Below, piece by piece: positions 61,978 to 64,000 of a stretch of 64,000 nucleotides of DNA. Every line of letters starts with the position of its first letter. The stretch's first letter is position 1. A program made the translations under genes and the position numbers. Origin of the DNA: Paenibacillus phytorum (GTDB lineage Bacteria > Bacillota > Bacilli > Paenibacillales > NBRC-103111); contig NZ_WHOA01000030.1 of NCBI RefSeq assembly GCF_013141715.1, positions 82,284 through 146,283 on the forward strand, in the 5' to 3' direction. The notes below the pieces were generated by a model. The model was not told where the DNA came from. It ran no database searches and was given only the letters and a program-made list of their open reading frames with translations.

Positions 61978-62826
61978 TTAATTTGCTGAGCGGCTGTAAA
62001 CCAATGGATTTAAAGCTGTTGCCGCCAAATCGCCTGGTTGAAGACCGGGAAACCACGATTTCAAATCACTCTCACGCGCTTTACTATCCGGCTCGGCTAC
62101 TCTTATTCCGTCGGCATAATAAATCACCGTCATCACCTTACGCATAGTGTCCGTAGGGTTTCCAGGCGCGCTGTGCAGTGTCCACCCGGAGTGGAATGTT
62201 GCATCGCCTGCCTCCATGGCACCATGGGACATCGTTTCGAACCCTTTGCCTTCAATATAGCCAGCAAGCGTTCGGTGGGATTCGTCGGAAATGACCATTT
62301 TATTAATGTATCCCATTAGATGGGACTCCGATGCAAATGTCATAGATCCTACCTCTTGAGAAATGGGAACTAACGGCATCCACATGGTAATCGTCTTGTC
62401 TGTATCGAGCGGCCAATAAATTTGATCTTGATGCCACGGGGTATGACCTCCGTGAGGTTCTTTAAACAGGGCTTGATCATGATAAATTCGCACCCCGTCC
62501 ACTCCCATTAAATCAGCCGCGATTTTGGCAAACCTTTTAGCTAGCACGAATCTCCGGATCGCTTCACTTTTCTCCCACAGGTTTGAGATTTGGATAAAGG
62601 CCTTACCATACGTATCTCGCTGTTCGAGCGGCTTATCATGATTATTCAACTCTTTCACCAAATGACTAATAGCAGGCTCGTAGGAAGCGATTTCAGACTT
62701 GCTTGCCACCTGTCTAAGAACAATATGTCCTTTTTTCTGATAAATTTCTTTCTGCTGCGCAGACAATTCATAGTTGTCTTCCATAGAGGGTAACTCATAA
62801 CTATTATTTGTTTCCGGAATGCCCAT
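61978..62826 (-). CDS. Phytanoyl-CoA dioxygenase (PhyH) family protein 3
   Basis: 282 aa from ATG 62826 (GAGGTGAGCAGAGG upstream; the longer frame has no ribosome binding site). Iron ligands: TPWHQDQIYWPLDTDK (HxD near residue 140) and the distal His in FHSGWTLHSAPGN; the 2-oxoglutarate Arg is in TMRKVMTVIYYADG. LFKEPHGGHTPWHQD is a typical PhyH block. It is the third PhyH/AraC pair, convergent with the second AraC gene and divergent from the last AraC gene. Confidence 0.9.
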   Translation of the reverse strand: MGIPETNNSYELPSMEDNYELSAQQKEIYQKKGHIVLRQVASKSEIASYEPAISHLVKELNNHDKPLEQRDTYGKAFIQISNLWEKSEAIRRFVLAKRFAKIAADLMGVDGVRIYHDQALFKEPHGGHTPWHQDQIYWPLDTDKTITMWMPLVPISQEVGSMTFASESHLMGYINKMVISDESHRTLAGYIEGKGFETMSHGAMEAGDATFHSGWTLHSAPGNPTDTMRKVMTVIYYADGIRVAEPDSKARESDLKSWFPGLQPGDLAATALNPLVYSRSAN

Positions 62827-62859
62827 CCTCTGCTCACCTCTTTGTATAATTATAGCTTT

Positions 62860-62916
62860 ATTATAGGAGGCATATGGTGCAAAATCTTTGTCAAACAAGG
62901 TTTTATTATTGTCAAA
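62860..62916 (-). promoter_or_regulatory. PhyH3 promoter with 21-bp-phased repeats
   Basis: Minus strand -10 TATAAT (62865-62860), 17-bp spacer, -35 AAGATT (62888-62883). The octamer TTGTCAAA (plus-strand) occurs at 62888-62895 and 62909-62916, exactly 21 bp apart, adjoining the -35. Confidence 0.5.
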
Positions 62917-62993
62917 AACAACTGGATTATATGTACAATGAAGGACTACAATAAGACATAAGAAAGAATTATTGGTACTAGAAAGGAAGCTGC

Positions 62994-63866
62994 ATGCTCT
63001 ACGAATTATTGAAACGACATTCTATTGTACCGTTTGTTAGGCAAAGTGAGTTTGCCGTTCGTAAGCCGTGGATATCTCCGGAACGTAGGTTGCTTGATTA
63101 CCTATTCGTTTATATTCAAGAAGGCACTTGCTGTTTTTGGGTAGATCATAAGGAGTACATGTTTCAAGCGGGTCAATTCTGCCTCGTTCAACCGGGAAGC
63201 TTAGTAACCCTCGAAGGGTTGACTAACACCGTTACGCCTTATATTCATTTTGATTTATGTTATAATTCCGAACGTGAACACAGCTTCCCCACCCGACCCG
63301 GTCAGATTGATTTATCACCTTATATGAACCTGATGCAGCCAACAATCAACGATCTATATGGGATTCAAATGCCGGTACATGTCCATCCCTCTAACCCGTC
63401 TAAATTGAAAGAAACGCTTTTTCAGGTTATTGAGTATGCCCAGCAACAGGACCCGCTCATACAGCTGAAAACCCAACATCTCGTTACGGAAATTATCATT
63501 TCTCTACTAGAGACTTACTTTCAGGCGAAACAGACTCCTGTACATTCGTTCAACTGGATTACTTCTTACTTTTCTAATCATCTAAGCGAACCCATTTCAT
63601 TAGAGGATATGGCGAATCGTGCTAGCCTATCCATTTCCAGATTCAGTTTCATGTTCAAGCAGCGATATGGTATCTCGCCTCACCAGTATTTAATCAACAT
63701 GCGGGTTAATCACGCCAAGGAACTGCTCACAAACACAGATCTTAGTCTCGAATCTATAGCGCTCTATTGCGGTTTTGCAGATTTACACCATTTCTCCAAA
63801 ATGTTCAAGAAAAGAACGGGCTCTACACCTGGTGAACATCGGAAAGCTAGTAAGAGCATCTTGTGA
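62994..63866 (+). CDS. AraC family transcriptional regulator
   Basis: 290 aa. Ribosome binding site AAAGGAAG 4 nt before the ATG. Cupin-like domain with LDYLFVYIQEGTCCFWVDHKEYMF and LVQPGSLVTLEGLTNTVTPYIHFDL; C-terminal double HTH (ISLEDMANRASLSISRFSFMFKQRYGISPHQYL and LESIALYCGFADLHHFSKMFKKRTGSTPGEH). Divergent from PhyH gene 3, its likely target. Complete within the window. Confidence 0.88.
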   Translation: MLYELLKRHSIVPFVRQSEFAVRKPWISPERRLLDYLFVYIQEGTCCFWVDHKEYMFQAGQFCLVQPGSLVTLEGLTNTVTPYIHFDLCYNSEREHSFPTRPGQIDLSPYMNLMQPTINDLYGIQMPVHVHPSNPSKLKETLFQVIEYAQQQDPLIQLKTQHLVTEIIISLLETYFQAKQTPVHSFNWITSYFSNHLSEPISLEDMANRASLSISRFSFMFKQRYGISPHQYLINMRVNHAKELLTNTDLSLESIALYCGFADLHHFSKMFKKRTGSTPGEHRKASKSIL

Positions 63867-63929
63867 GAAAACCTCTATCGAAGCCATTCAAAGATGAGCG
63901 ACCGCGTTTAGATGTAGTTTTTATCGCCA

Positions 63930-63973
63930 ATAGGAAAGCCGTTTTCTGGAACATAAAACTTATACTTTCCTAT
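63930..63973. repeat. Hairpin sharing the 5.3-kb dispersed core
   Basis: Arms ATAGGAAAG (63930-63938) and CTTTCCTAT (63965-63973) enclose ATAAAACTTATACTTTC, the core also found at 5319-5335. Probably a dispersed intergenic repeat; it may also act as a terminator for the AraC gene at 62994. Confidence 0.45.
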
Positions 63974-64000
63974 GTGGTAGCACAAAAAAACCCTTCCTCC

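Overview
The window looks like chromosome from a spore-forming, low-to-medium GC Bacillota, most likely Paenibacillus. The basis is gene content: a GerA-type germinant-receptor operon, a YjcZ-type small sporulation protein, YdjO- and YpbF-like proteins, many AraC regulators beside sugar or dioxygenase genes, LplABC-type sugar ABC transporters, a T-box leader on ileS, and GGAGG-type ribosome binding sites almost everywhere. No rRNA, tRNA, CRISPR array or intact insertion sequence was seen.

Layout. 1-8.5 kb: a Gfo/Idh/MocA oxidoreductase divergent from an AraC regulator, uxaC, a VanW protein, a PhyH dioxygenase divergent from an AraC regulator, and an M29 aminopeptidase. 8.5-17.8 kb: a eukaryote-like (type 2) IleS behind a T-box, then arginine/aspartate catabolism (arginase, aspartase, ornithine aminotransferase) with two small genes. 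17.9-20.6 kb: a CBM9-like protein and a collapsed prophage of about 1.6 kb. It is bounded by a 33-bp direct repeat that copies the 3' end of a ypbF-like gene, and it holds a terminase fragment and two integrase fragments. 21-29.4 kb: an MFS transporter, a membrane-bound AraC regulator and an LplABC-like importer. 29.4-33.2 kb: CPBP protease/PadR pair, GH2 glycosidase and a small unknown gene. 33.3-38.6 kb: a germinant-receptor operon in the order B-A-C-D-B. 38.7-46.8 kb: DUF2339 protein; a Crp/Fnr-ABC-MBL operon resembling sulfonate or aryl-sulfate ester use; an unknown lipoprotein/membrane-protein pair. 47-56.8 kb: structured tandem repeats, then a 2-aminoethylphosphonate operon (DeoR, ABC importer, phnW, phnX, pbfA-like lyase) and a HAD phosphatase. 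57.3-63.9 kb: a frameshifted DUF975 gene, a phytoene-dehydrogenase-like oxidoreductase, a small Cys-rich protein and two more PhyH/AraC divergent pairs.

Main new observation. PhyH-type Fe(II)/2-oxoglutarate dioxygenase genes sit back-to-back with AraC genes three times. In each shared intergenic region there is a short direct repeat with a period of exactly 21 bp. Each repeat lies just upstream of the best -35/-10 candidate for the dioxygenase. The same 21-bp phasing occurs upstream of the Gfo/Idh gene and, as an array, upstream of the ABC-importer operon. This suggests a shared arrangement of AraC operators reading two helical turns, with a different half-site sequence for each regulator. 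One phased repeat in a convergent intergenic region (56.9 kb) is a caution.

Limits: all calls come from reading motifs and context; no database search was run. Start codons were moved inward from the longest reading frame wherever a clear ribosome binding site supported it.
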